Under the pieces are notes generated by a model. It searched no databases. It was not told the DNA's origin and saw only the letters and a program-made list of their open reading frames with translations. A program made the translations under genes and the position numbers. A stretch of 64,000 nucleotides of DNA from Megamerina dolium. Taxonomy: Eukaryota > Arthropoda > Insecta > Diptera > Megamerinidae. This document shows positions 36,691 to 49,420 of the stretch, piece by piece. The stretch is taken from assembly GCA_963854835.1 (NCBI GenBank), contig OY978529.1:34964055-35028054 (forward strand). Direction: 5' to 3'. Position 1 is the stretch's first letter; the number at the start of each line of letters is the position of its first letter.

Positions 36691-38275
36691 TTTTTATACC
36701 CTGCATAATGCAATATGCATGGTATATTCATTTCGGTCAGATGTTTGTGTCCACTTGAAGGAATCTCCGGAGATATAGACATGGATATATATTCGTGATC
36801 AGCGTCGATTAAATTTTCGATTTAACGATGTCCGTCCGTCCGTCCGTCCGTCCGTCTGTCTGTCACCTGGCTGGTTCGCACGATAACTTGAGTAAATATT
36901 GAGCTATTTCGATGAAATTTGGCATAAGTAATCTATGATCCAAGGGTACGGAGGGGATTGATATTGGGCATGATCGGTCAATAACCACGCCCACACCAAG
37001 CATTCAAAGCGACTAACCTCGAAATTTTCAAAATCTTTAACTTGCTATAACTAACATAATATACCACTTGGGACAACAATATTTTGCACATAGAGTTATA
37101 TTATACTACTATATAACCTCGCCAAAAGTGGGTGAGCCACGCCTACTTTCTAGCGTAGCTCCCATACAAAGTGTCTGTACTTCTTTTAAATTGAAACTGC
37201 TGTAACTTCTACAATCTTCTGTCTAGAATAACCATAATTGACACTTAGATTAACACGGCAGTCAGAAATAATATGGCAGAAAATCAATGTGCCACGCCCA
37301 CTCCTTTTTGGGTCTCCCATACAAAGTTGCGGAAATTAAAAAAAATGTTACCGGTTATAACTTGCAAACTATTCAGCGTAGAATAACGAGATTTAAGGTG
37401 TGGATTAGTATTGTACGAGCAACTAGGCTCACAGAAAATGGGCGCACCACGCCCAGTGTTTATCGTAGCCCCCATACAAATTTTAAATTGAAACAGCTGT
37501 AACTTCGGCAATCTTCTGTCTAGAATAACCATAATTGACACTTAAATTAATATCGTAGTCGGCAAAAATCTGGCAGAAAATCAGTGTGCCATGCCCACTC
37601 CTTCATGGGTCTCCCATACAAAGTCGAGTGAATTAAACTAAAATTTTAAGCTCCATAGCTTACAAACCATTTAGCCTAGGACAACGAGACTTAGGGTATG
37701 GATTAGTATTGTACGAGCAACTAGGCTCACAGAAAATGGGCGCACCACGCTCAGTGTTTATCGTAGCCCCCATACAAATTTTAAATTGAAACAGCTCTAA
37801 CTTAGGCAATCTTATGTCTACAATAACCATAATTGACACTGAAATTAATATCGTAGTCGGAAATAATCTGGCGAAAAATCTGCGTACCATGCCCACTTCT
37901 TATTGGGGCTCCCATACAAAGTTGAGGAAATTAAACAAAAATGTTAACCACCATAACTTAGAAACTATTCAACGTAGGACACCAAATTTAAGGTGTGGAT
38001 TAACATTGAAAAATTAATTGGATTTACTAGAAAGTGGTAAGCCACGCCCACTTTTTATATAGCTCCCATACTAAGCCTCGGAATTATCTTAAAATCCTTT
38101 TACTTCGTCAAAGTCAACCATATTTCGGGTGTAAATTAGTAGTATATGCAAAAATTGTTTCTCGAAAAGTGGAAATAAAAGAAAAGTTGGATATTCGAGT
38201 AAACTTTTTATATATAAATCTACATATGCAGGGTATAGTTTGGTCGGCCCCAGCCGACTGTAAGGAGATTTTTTT
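36691..38275 (+). mobile_element. INE-1/DINE-1-like non-autonomous element, copy 2 (longer)
   Basis: Same start, inner blocks and end as copy 1, and nearly identical to it except for about 298 extra bases. Cores lie at 36987, 37139, 37293, 37448, 37590, 37746, 37888 and 38043, that is eight against six in copy 1. Spacings run 152, 154, 155, 142, 156, 142 and 155. The terminal hairpin reads gtcggc-ccca-gccgac, and the 12-bp subterminal inverted repeats are intact. It sits inside an older array of related units (36480-36690 and 38276-39210). Confidence 0.75.
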
Positions 38276-39210
38276 ATTTTAACGTGGTATAACTTATTAT
38301 TTCATATAGGACCACAAATTTTGCTTCATAGATTAACATTGTAGTGACAAATAACTTTGCAAAAAATGTATAAGCCACACCCACATTAAATAGTCACTCC
38401 CAATATAAAGTCACAAAATTGCCTTACATATTAACCCCTTACAATTTGAATAATATTTCATCTAGGAAAATAATATTTGGTAAATATACTAATGTGATAG
38501 TGGCTACTAAGTTGGATGTAAAGAGCCAAGCCATGCCTCTTATTTTACAGAGCTTCCATTTGAAGAAATTTTTAAAAATATCAACCCTTTATACTTTACT
38601 TAATATTCCATATAGCACATTAATATTTGCAATGGAGATTATTATTTTGTGGTGTATATGTACTATTTAGTGTAGCTCTCATATAAGGCTACGGAATTTT
38701 TTTAAACTTTCAATTGTCATAATTTAGATAATCTTACATCTAGAGTAATAATATTTTCGAAATAAATTGCTCTTATAGTCGGTCATAGGTTGGCAAGAAA
38801 CAGATAAGCCACGTCTACTATTTAATGTAGCTCCCATACGAAATTTTGAAAAATATTCAACTGTCATAACTTGGTCTTTCATACTGAAGAATCTTATTAG
38901 AATTTCACAAGAAATGAGCGAGTCACAATCACTATTTTATATAGCTCCCATATATATTCCCTTAAATCAGCCATAACTTTATTTTTATTTCATCTAGGAG
39001 GTTTAGTATTTTTTAGGCAGACCTAAAAGTATATTACTTCAGGTATTAATTCTGCAGAAAATAAACTAGTCATGTCCATTATTCAATATATCTCATTGCT
39101 ATGAACTCCTAAGAACCATTCAGTCATATTTAAAAAGTGAACACAGATTTTAGGAGTTGAAATTTTACCAAAAATGGGCGCATTTCGTACTTATACAATA
39201 CAACACCAAT
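38276..39210 (+). repeat. Right part of an old DINE-type unit array
   Basis: Units with decayed cores such as aagccacacccac (near 38375), aagccatgcctctt (near 38530), aagccacgtctacta plus gctcccatacgaa (near 38808) and gagtcacaatcact plus gctcccatatata (near 38930). Each is followed by a cataactt and a catctagg-like phrase. Spacing is near 150 bp. More diverged than copy 2, hence older. Confidence 0.6.
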
Positions 39211-40800
39211 ATTTCACCCATTGAATTGTTTTATAAAGCTTTAAAGAGAATTTAAATATTTAAGATTATACCCTAATATAAAAGAATTGCTGATATTTGT
39301 GGAACGTAGCTTTTAGCATATACATATTATTGTAGTTGAAACACCGAAGCAAATCCTTACGACAAAATATAAAATTTGTTGCCTACATATATTAAAGAGA
39401 AATCGGACCAACGTTTAAAGAACCACTGTTGTAGTATAACAATAGTAAATTGTTGCGATGTGCTTTTGAAATATATACAAACATTGAAATGTTTGTAACT
39501 TCTTGGTAATTAACACGCTGAACAAAACATTTAGATACCATTAATGCTCATCAGTATTGTACGTGTACCTCGTCTACTCGTATACAGCCACCATATTTTT
39601 ATTATACATTGTCAAAATTAGGATATTATCATTCTAATAGCTATTAATTAATGAGTTTTATTATACAGATAGAGGTATTCATAGCTAGAGATAAATAGAA
39701 AAAGTGTAGTCATACAAAAGAGATGATGATTACATGGCTAATGAATCATTTATGCTTGCTATACGCTTGTTCGCTGTATGTATCAACATTATAGGGTTGA
39801 TTTAATTACTTACTTACCCTACTTATATACGTGTATGTATGTACAATACTATCATGAATGAGTATAAGAACAAATACAAAATACAGATGAAGCAATGCGA
39901 TAAACAAAAGATAAATGAAATGAAATTATTTTCGAATGGAAGATGAAAGATTAAAACAATGAATATGTACAATAATATATAATAGATAGTTAAATAACTA
40001 AATAGATGAAATTGATATGTATAGTATGCTAGCATAACATGATAATATCAAACAAGATAATTAATTGATTCATATTCGTATAAGACAAGAATCTTGAAAT
40101 AGTGACACACACACATATATACGAGCGGCATATGATACAATGCTCAATTGTGCATTTAATACCCCAAAAAATTCGAGAACACAAAAATTAACTATGACGA
40201 TGTCAATTGAGCATAAAGAAAGAAATTCGGTTGAAATAAAAGTACAATAAATACAAAAAACAAAAAATATCACTTTAATTCAAATATAACCTTAATTTTC
40301 TTTTCGGCGAAATTGCAACACACACAATAAATTAATAATAAACATAATAAAAAAAATCAATTTAATGAATATTTCATATAAACAATTTTGATTCAAACAG
40401 AGATTTCATAAGTCAACACTTAATTGAGTTGAATTTGTTTGAATTCTTTGGAATAAAAGTTGATCAAACATTGAAATTGAAATAATGCTATACGAAATCT
40501 GATCTACAATGCAATCGTTATTTGGAAAATTACTAATAGTCTCGTATTTAGGTCATATTTATTTCGAAATAAGTATGATGAATCATTTGATTGATGGCTG
40601 ATAATTTTCATTCTAGATTGAAGTTTTTTTTTTTTTGGAATTTCAAAATATGAATAGTGACAGAATAGTCGATAGTATTAGCGATGGTCAAATATTTAAA
40701 ATTAATTGTTCAACCAAAAGTTGAACACGATTTTCTGATTATGTGAAATAGACAAACGAATATGCTTGCCATCTGTTCTAGTGCTTAGCTTTACTAATCA
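39211..40800. other. AT-rich non-coding DNA
   Basis: No supported gene or RNA. Sequence is A/T-rich with short tacata motifs. Confidence 0.4.
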
Positions 40801-40809
40801 GCAAACATA

Positions 40810-41470
40810 TTCGAAAATAGTCGCGATTAGGTGAAAACTACACTTACCTCCTATAGAAAATTATGTTTCCGTATGTTCGTTTTCTCACGTTTCGCACCAA
40901 AATATGCAGCTATCCAGCTGAAACTTCCTATATATAATTATTTATTGCTAACTAATACACGATTTTGAGAATAAATGTAATCGGATAAAAATTACAACTA
41001 CCTGTCATACAAAAGTATGTTTTCAAATGTATATTTTCATACTTTTCATGTGAAAATATTAAGTTATCAAGCTTAAACTTAGTATATACGAGTATATTTA
41101 CTAGCGAATAGATAATTTCAAGAATTGGCATATTCGGATAAAAACTACGCCAATGTCCTATACAAAACTATATATTGAAATAAATATTTTTACACTTTAT
41201 CCACGAAAATACAAAACTATGGAGTAGAAACTTGGTACATATGATTAAATTCATCAATTTATAGATCAGTTCAAATATCCATGTAATCGGATGAAAATTA
41301 CACCTACCTCTCATATAAAAGTATGATTTCGAATATATATTTGTGCACTTTGCGCTCAAATATATAAGACTATATGACTAACACTTGGCACATATGCTTT
41401 TTTCCTTTATCAGGGATCAAGTATGTTTGAAAAGGGATAATATCCCATGAAAACTATGATTCTTCAAAAG
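40810..41470 (+). repeat. ~154-bp degenerate tandem array, about 5 units
   Basis: Cores near 40827, 40985, 41140, 41293 and 41447 with the same unit layout as the array in the dnt intron: gaaaa(t/c)tac core, catacaaaagtatg, cactttgcgc, gaaaatat, aagttatcaagctt, aacttggtacatatgatt. Confidence 0.75.
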
Positions 41471-43190
41471 TATCGCTGTCTTTTAAGTCATATTGCTATG
41501 TATCTAAGCGAAATTAAGCAATTCAAATATTTTTGGGTGTCAATTTTAACATTTAGTAACTTGTATCAGAACTTTAAATGTCTCTCAGTCACATCTCATT
41601 GGTTTATGGTGAAATTGTATGCATTGAAATTTTTTATAACAAAATGTACAAAAATTATACATACTTATTTATATTCATTTAATAGTTTCAATATCTATTT
41701 GCTTAAATATAATAAATAAATATACTTGTTCAATAATTTGACAAATCGTTGCTGGAAATGTAGTGCCCTATCTGTAAAAAAGTTCCTCTGAAACTCCAAA
41801 TTTTTTTAGCTAAACGCCTAAGGAATAGCGTAACCGATTTGATATGTGTGTAATTACGCTATAAACACCCAGAGACTGAGAAATAGATTTATATAGAAAG
41901 AGAAGAAATTAACTTTTCTCTCCCCAGAATTATGTTTCTAAATTGCATCGGTTTTCTCAATACTTTTTCATTTTTCAAAGAGATAAACAAAAAATAGAAA
42001 TTGTTTTAAATATTTAAAAAAATACTCTTGCGGGTGTGCCTCAGAAAAATTCACACATTTTGAAATGTATCCGTCAATTTATCTATCACTTTATTTATTA
42101 CACTACTCTTCCAAATGACCAAAAGTTATTGTAAATTAATTTCTATATCACTTAGCTTACTACGATAATCTCAATGATAATCTCAGTAAAATTTTGACAC
42201 TTGAAAATGTAGACAACGATTTCGATATAAACTTTTTTGTTATAATTCAGTTCCTGCCAATAAAAGAGGTTGTAATTACTTTTTTTTTACTATACTGTGA
42301 CACTTATTATAAAAATGTCAATGTTCTAAGTAAAATGGTGAAATTTAAAACGGTATACATCATTTTCGTTATCAATTTCTTTTTATCACTATGACACTCT
42401 CTGTGATATACTCGATATACTCATGCTTTCAAGAATGTTTTGACTTTTGAAAATTTAAGCAGCAATGTCACCAGCACTTTATTTATTACACTATAGAGAA
42501 ATTCAAGGGAGAATGTTTTGTAAGAGCAAAATACAGACACAATATTTATATTTCTAAGAGAGGATGGTATAGGAAATCTTTAGTCAGCTGATATCATTGT
42601 CATTAAATAATATTAAATATAATAATATTAGCAAATTTCCATTAGAAAAAATTGTATTAAAATTTAAAAATTTTCTCATTAAATTATATGCATAAAAATA
42701 AATATCTTTTTCGCACCATTCATTCTGTGAATGAAATCTTGCAATGCACGCAATCACGTTTCGCATAAAACAGCTAACTGATATAAAGTACATAAGTACA
42801 TATATTGAAACCGCGCAATCAGGAAAAAATGAATAATGACATTCAATTATGAATAAATTCTCAAACAATATCAGATAATAATATATATATGAATATATTG
42901 TATATTGTACATACATAGATAGCACCATGAAACAAATAGGCATTTGGAGAATGCATATATGTGGAGAAAAGCAAGCATGGCAAATGGCACAGTTCATTAG
43001 GATATAAGAGCATATGATACCCAGTGGGAAAATGACTTGTTTTTTTTTTTTTTTTGGAAAATTTTATTGATAAAAACTTGTATCCTTTGGTAAAAGATGA
43101 GGTAATACGTGAAGAAGAAAAAAATGCTTTAAATAATAGGTAAATGAGGAAAATAAAGCATTTGTGCATTGACTGATGAAAAAAATAGAA
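41471..43190. other. AT-rich non-coding DNA
   Basis: 42050-42500 shows weak repetition of a phrase like tttatttattacactac, acacttgaaaatgta and aacgatttcgatata, too diverged to define a unit. No gene is supported. Confidence 0.4.
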
Positions 43191-43199
43191 AAGTCATAA

Positions 43200-43680
43200 A
43201 TAAGTTTACTGCGTAATGTAATGCATGAAAAGGTCAAAAAATTAATTTAATTATCTCTTCTTGGCCATTATAGAAGTTCAAGTATTTCTTCTTCACTTTT
43301 ATAGATTACCTTTTCGTTTACAGCGGTATTGGTCAAGTAGTGCATGCATTTTGACGAAGGCACTTTTTAAATGCAAGCTGATAAATCAAGAAATTAAATT
43401 ATCTCATTGCTTACCGAGTAAGCGAATATGTAATGCATGAATAACGCTTTTGAAATTTATCAATATGATAAATGAAGAAATTGGGGCATTTCTTCTTTGA
43501 TATTATAGATTATCTCTTCATGTGCAGAGTGATTGAACATGTAGTGCGTGAATTACGAACGACTAGAACAGTTTTAAAATTCATCACGGTGATAAATCAA
43601 AAAAATTAAATACATCTTCTATGATATTATAGATTACCTCTCTGTTTACCAAGTATGGAATTGAACATGAATAGTAGGCA
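43200..43680. repeat. Short degenerate tandem array
   Basis: The phrase gataaatcaagaaattaaat recurs near 43379, 43468 and 43591. Partner phrases recur too: tattatagattacctc (43298, 43501, 43625) and agtgcatgcat / aatgcatgaataacg / agtgcgtgaattacg. Unit length varies between about 90 and 125 bp. Confidence 0.55.
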
Positions 43681-44388
43681 CATGCCTTACCTTTCTTACC
43701 CTTTTCCATGACACTGCTAGCATTTTCCTACTGAGCCTCTTACAGAATACGTCTTGGTGCACGTGTAACAGGGTGTAGTTCATACATACACAATATGAAG
43801 GTCTCTAAGTCGATTTATAACCCAGAAGACAAAAGGACATAATACGCCTCATCATCATGAAAAAAAAGCCATTTCAACAACAGCAACAACAACAACAAGT
43901 AGTAATAGCAAATAGTATAAGAACATTGAGCACGAGAGAATCCTTAGACAGGCATTGGAGCAGGCAATGCGAACAAGAGTTATTCATTGTCGTTGTTGTC
44001 TGCCTACATGCCTACCTGTATGTTTGCCTACTTGCCTTTGCTATGCTGCTTTCTTCGATGCCGATGTCAATTGAAGTGCTGATGCGGAAGCATATAAGAT
44101 AAAAATAAATAGCAAAAAAAAAATGAAATGAAGCCAAACTAACGATGAAATCAGCCATCCAGCCAGTCAGCTCAATGAAGCAAACATATCATACACATAC
44201 ATTTGTATTTAATTGTATACGAAGCGTTGTTGGGATCAAGACAAATCAATGCAGGTGCCATCGATAGAACAAACACATACACTCCATTTGGAAATTGTTA
44301 ATGCCACAATGTTGTTATCGATATGTATGCCCTTAGAATGCATGCAAACAGAGATACTCAGCCACATAAACGCACACAGTATGACACA

Positions 44389-44419
44389 CGATGGATGGAT
44401 GGATGGATGGATGGATGGT
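44389..44419. repeat. (GGAT)n microsatellite
   Basis: Seven GGAT/ATGG units. Confidence 0.9.
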
Positions 44420-44514
44420 TGTATGTATAAGTCAGCCATAACTATGATGAGCATGATAACATGTACCTAACATGCACATCAATACTTATCATATTGATTA
44501 TGGGAGATGATTAT

Positions 44515-44569
44515 GTTGCTGCTGCTGCTGCTACTACTATTGCTGTAGCTGTTGATGATGATGATGATG
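44515..44569. repeat. Compound (GCT)n and (GAT)n microsatellite
   Basis: GCT triplets, a short spacer, then GAT triplets. Confidence 0.85.
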
Positions 44570-45139
44570 TTATTGATGCGACATTGCAAGTACGAGTATA
44601 AAATTGATGATCTCCATTGTACATATAAGTTTGTTCGGATATGAGTTTTTTTTTTCTGCTTTTGTTTGTTAGTATTGTCAGCTCACACACATACACAAGC
44701 ATATTGTACACATATACACACTTACTATAATACTAAAGTTAAATAATTTCAATTTTCCTATGCAGTCATAATAAATCGAAGAATGGAGCTATATAGAGCT
44801 ATATGGAGTAGGGTGGTGATTTGGGCTTCTCTATCCAAAGTAGGTATATACAGTGGATGACATTTGTATTAATTCAAAAATGCTTTAATTTAGTAGTACG
44901 TCGTCCCATATAAACTTTCCTCCATAGAGGAGACACATGTACCTATGATGATGCCTATTGTTGTCACAAGTTTTCCTCATGACGTGTGGCCTGTAAATAA
45001 TCCAACCAAAAATCGAAGATCCTTCTTTCCTAGGACGAAAACTGCAAATTTCTTGTTTAAACTTTTAAAGACTTTCTTAATTGATTTGCAGATGGTTGAT
45101 AGATCTACACCATCATTCCGTTGGAATGTTGTTTACTTG

Positions 45140-45770
45140 ATTCTTAATAAAGGTTACAACACAAGCTAAATTCACAGCGATTATTGGCTCTGATCCGATT
45201 GGTTGTCCTGATCCAGTTTACAATACATGCTAAACTCAAACCGATGATTGGTCCTGGTCCTATTGTATTTTTCTCATTCCCGGCTACCAGTCCGGAGCCG
45301 AATGTGGCTGAAACTGGTAGTAGCTTCGGCTACGAGGTCTTACCAAAAGACTTTAAATTTGGTACCACGGGTGATCAGGTTGGAATCCCTCCAACCTGAT
45401 CGTTAGGAACGGCCCTTCGGGGAGGTTTTCGTGGTGGCTGAGGTAACCCAAAGATACGCGGGTAGAGTATTCCACGTCACACGGCGTGGGTACTCGATGT
45501 GGAGTTGCATTGCAACCAGGGTGCTGACCCCTTAGATCAGAAGAGGTTTTAGATGGGCCTCGATCCAAACCAAGGAGGGTAGTACGTCCATTCAACGTGC
45601 CCCAATTGGTACCGTAGGATACTGGAGGTTGGTTTCTGATTTTCCACTACTATGGGGCGCCTATCAACGCTTCAAATTGATACACACGCTTTGGGCGTCG
45701 TGAGATAAGGCCATCACTGGCAGGTGCTCACGGTAAACACAGCGTCATTTCTGTATTTCTCGCATATAGT
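45140..45770. repeat. GC-richer island, possible mobile-element fragment
   Basis: A distinct change in base composition. It opens with two tandem units of about 67 bp (45150 and 45218: tacaacacaagctaaattca / tacaatacatgctaaactca, then cgatgattgg/cgattattgg and tcctgatcc/ctctgatcc). Then comes a unique stretch with ggtgatcaggttggaatccc, a tccaacctgatc mirror, cggcccttcgggg and gcattgcaaccagggtgctg. A pair of upstream monomers before a GC-rich block resembles the 5' region of some retroelements; I cannot name the family. Confidence 0.4.
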
Positions 45771-48040
45771 TTGCTAGTTCATCAGTTATTGGGTCCTCTC
45801 CTCCCTCCTGAACACTCCAATGTCGATAAACCCATGTAAGTTCAAACCTGTTCATCTAAAGGACGGATTTAAATTTTGACTTATATTCTTGGATAATATT
45901 TGAAGTCGAGAGCGCACTTTTTGAAGGCTCGAGTACAGCTTGGTTGTTGCAGCAGACTCAAACTGCGTCATTTCTAAATTGCTCAAGTTGCGCAAGAAGA
46001 TAAAAGAAGGATGTCGGACAATGCAAACATTTCCACTAGGATTCGAATTAAGCTACCCAAAATCCATAGAATTTGATTACCTTGATTAGTCGAACATCCT
46101 AATTTCTTTTTGTGGGGTTATTAGAGCCCAAGAAACACCCTGGTACTGGTACTTTCAGTATCGCGAACAGTTCGGAATCATTGGAAAACAGCTCATGTTT
46201 AATGCAAGCACCACCGAACTCCGAGTAGTTCTTGGTCTCAGACATGTCGGTGAAGATCATATTTTGTCAAAGCATTTAGAATCGGTTTTGTATTTCTCTA
46301 TTGTTCCCTTGTTGAATACAAGTTTATGCGTTGGAGCCAGAAGCCAAGGGTAAGAAAACCTCTGGTGATTCTTTGGGAAGCCCACCTAGAATGTATTTAT
46401 TAACTAATTTGTGATAAGCAAGCTTCTTCTCGCAATCAAAGTATTTGACTTTTTCTTACAAATTGTTGTTTTCAAGAACTAATAGAGCAAATAGTATTGA
46501 AGAGCTGTTGATTTTCTTTAGAAATTTACTTAGCAGCATGTTCATATTTACATTCGAATGGAAGCATTCTGGGAGATTATTAAAAAATTTTTGATGTACT
46601 CTTTGTATAACTAAAAGCAAACATATTTCATTTTATCTTAAAATTTACCAAAATCCTTATTTTTTTACATTTTTCGCAAAAAAAAAAATTATCAGAACGT
46701 GTGAATTTGTGTGAATTTTTACCAAAATGTTCATAAAAATGATGTTGCAAGCAATGTTTTTCAAAAAATTATTACATAGGCACAATACTAACCAAATTTA
46801 TAAATTAATCACCTATATTGGATATTTAAGAATTAAAAGACGCTACAATTAAATGAGCTTATATAAAATTACAAGTATGCTTGCAAAATGCTTGCCAATC
46901 TAAGACTATTACAAGTGCTGTTTTATGAAAAAAAAAAACTTCATAATATTTCTCTTAATAAGATTATATACAAATGTAAGCATTCTTACAAAATGCTTAC
47001 AAATATTGAAATTTGTTTGAATTTCACTTTCCAAAATAAAATAAATTCTAAAGTAAAATTTTGAGTTTTTCAAAAATGCTTAATTAGTATTATTACATAT
47101 TTTTAAATTGCTTAATGATTTATATAAGAGAATTTTTAATAAAAATGATATAGAATTTATAAAAATTTCAGCCAGTGTATATGTTATATATAATTTAATA
47201 TGCCGAGCATAGAACATTAAAAATCACATCGAAAAGAATTGTGAAATGAAATGTGCGACATGTTTATTGTTCAAAGGTGTGTATGTATGTGTGATTGCGT
47301 GTGTGTCAGCAGTCAGTCAGACACTAAAAATGATTACTATTACTATGTACTTGAGCTTCTTTTTAAATTATTGTTAGATCGGTGGCTTCTTTGCTCATCT
47401 GCTTTCATCACAAATACACGACATCACCTTTTCATGTCTGCTATAGAAGTTAATAGGCTTAGTTGACATTATTTTTCTTTTTACTTTTAACTTATTGGAT
47501 ATTCAATATACATATGTATTTATAATACGAGTATATACTTATATACATACGTATATATTAAGGATATCTTGAACGATATTTTATTATTCTCCAAGCAGAT
47601 TATAGTGAAGCATCATTGGTTCTTTTCTGGTGTTTCCTTTTTAAATTGTAACACAACAATAACAACTAGGTACCAATATAAATAGGATTGATATCGAGTA
47701 TTTATATTGGACGAGTATCTTATAGCGAGTAGATTTACCTATGCAACATATAACTCAAAGCAATAGCAATGGCAATAGTTATAATATAATATGATATTAT
47801 GAGAGATAAGTTGAACAGAATAGTGTATATAGTAGCAGCAGAGCAAATCATAGAATATTATTATTATTATTATTGAAATGAAGCCAAAATGGTCATAGTG
47901 GATAAGCATAGAAAAAAATGTAAAAAAAACAGATAAAAAGGTTATCTAAAATAAATATAATAAATATGATTACCTTAATACACATAATTGTATCATATAT
48001 AATTTCTGTGATTCAAATCAATTGTTAGAGTTAGCTTTGT
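45771..48040. other. Non-coding DNA, AT-rich to the right
   Basis: 46560-47170 holds AT-rich repeats with the phrase tgtaagcattcttac plus aaaatgcttac (46976-47000), which also occurs near 52592-52618. A TTA run lies at 47856-47876. No gene supported. Confidence 0.4.
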
Positions 48041-48049
48041 TAGAGAATG

Positions 48050-49420
48050 TAAATATTCCACATACAAAGGTATGCTTTCGAATAAATTCTCCCAAACTGC
48101 TCGCACGAAAATAATATTATATGGTATTCGAACTAGATTCATATGATTATTTCAATTAATAAATCAAAATGATTGAAATTAAGCAAAATTAGATCCAAAC
48201 TACTCATACTTCCCATACAAAAGTTTGATTTCGAAAGTATTTTTGATGACTTTAAACACGAAAATATGAAAGTATTGGAATAAAAATTGGTGCATGACAT
48301 TATTTCTATAAAAAAGCAGGCATATTTGAAAATTGTTGTTGTTGGATGAAAAAAACGACTACCTCCGACTACAAAAGTAATCGTTTGAGAGTATTTTTGA
48401 TGACTTAAACTACGTAAATATAAAGGTATAAGATTGAAATTAGGTACGTAAGCTAATTTCTCGAAAATAAACGCGTAAATATGAAAATGGTTGTTATTGG
48501 ACGAAAAGCACTTCTACTTCCCATAGAAAAGTATGATCTCGAAAGTAATTATTTAGATTTTGCGCAAGAAAATATAAAGCTATAATATTGAAACTTGATA
48601 TATATGATTATTTTCATGAACGAAGTGATGTGTATAAAAATTGGTGAATTCGAATGAAATTCACGCTTAACTCCCATACAAAAGTTTGATCTCCAAAGTA
48701 ATTATTTAGATTTTGCGCAAGAAAATATAAAGCTATAATATTGAAACTTGGTATATATGATTATTTTCATGAACGAAGTGATGTGTATAAAAATCGGTGA
48801 AATCGAATGAAAATCACGCTTAACTCTCATACAAAAGTTTGATTACGAATGTATATTCGTAGACTTTGAGCACGAAAATATCAACCTATTGGACTGAAAG
48901 TCGCTAGATTACATTATTTTTATTCAAGAATGAGTATATTTTTAAATCGAATAACTGGGAAGAAACCTACACCTACTTCCCATACAAAAGTATGATTTCG
49001 AAACAATTTTTGTAGTATTTTCGAACGTAGATATAAAAGTGTGGAACTAAAACTCAACATGTAAGATTATTTCGATGAGGGCACAAGCATAAGTGAAAAT
49101 AGTTGTTATGTGATAAAGATTACTTCTAGCTCCCATATAAAAGTATGATTTTGAAAGCATTTTTGCAGACATTTTGCGCTTAAAACTAAAGTTATAGGAT
49201 TGAAAATAAGTACAAGGCTTTAGTTCTGTGCGAAGCAATGAGAATGTGTGAAAATAGTTATTATTGAATGAAAATTACGCCTAGTTTCCATACAAAAGTA
49301 TGCTTTGGAATGCGTTTTTGGGGGGTTTTTCACACGAAAATATAAAATATTGAAACTGACACTCTATGCATATGATTACTTTCATCAAGATTTCATTTTA
49401 AAATTGTTTGTAATTAAATG
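48050..49420 (+). repeat. ~153-bp degenerate tandem array, about 9 units
   Basis: Cores near 48057, 48200, 48350, 48500, 48657, 48813, 48965, 49115 and 49270, spacing 143-157 bp. Two neighbouring units (about 48530-48840) are nearly identical over ~150 bp, so part of the array grew recently. Core example: tcacgcttaactcccataca plus aaagttt. Confidence 0.8.

Larger units (their letters stand above)
43681..45140. other. Non-coding DNA with microsatellites
   Basis: CAA triplets near 43873-43898, GGAT run at 44389-44419, GCT and GAT runs at 44515-44569. No supported gene. Confidence 0.4.

Noticed and set aside
43385..43416. A possible drl leader exon on the minus strand ending I-R-L-L-G at a GTAAG donor
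   Set aside because: The end resembles what the missing exon should look like and the phase fits, but it sits in a degenerate tandem array, and the upstream frame lacks a signal peptide or similarity to the expected sequence. Treated as chance.
48050..49420. Tandem array considered as a CRISPR array
   Set aside because: Units are ~150 bp, diverged throughout with no identical short repeats and unique spacers, and the genome is eukaryotic.
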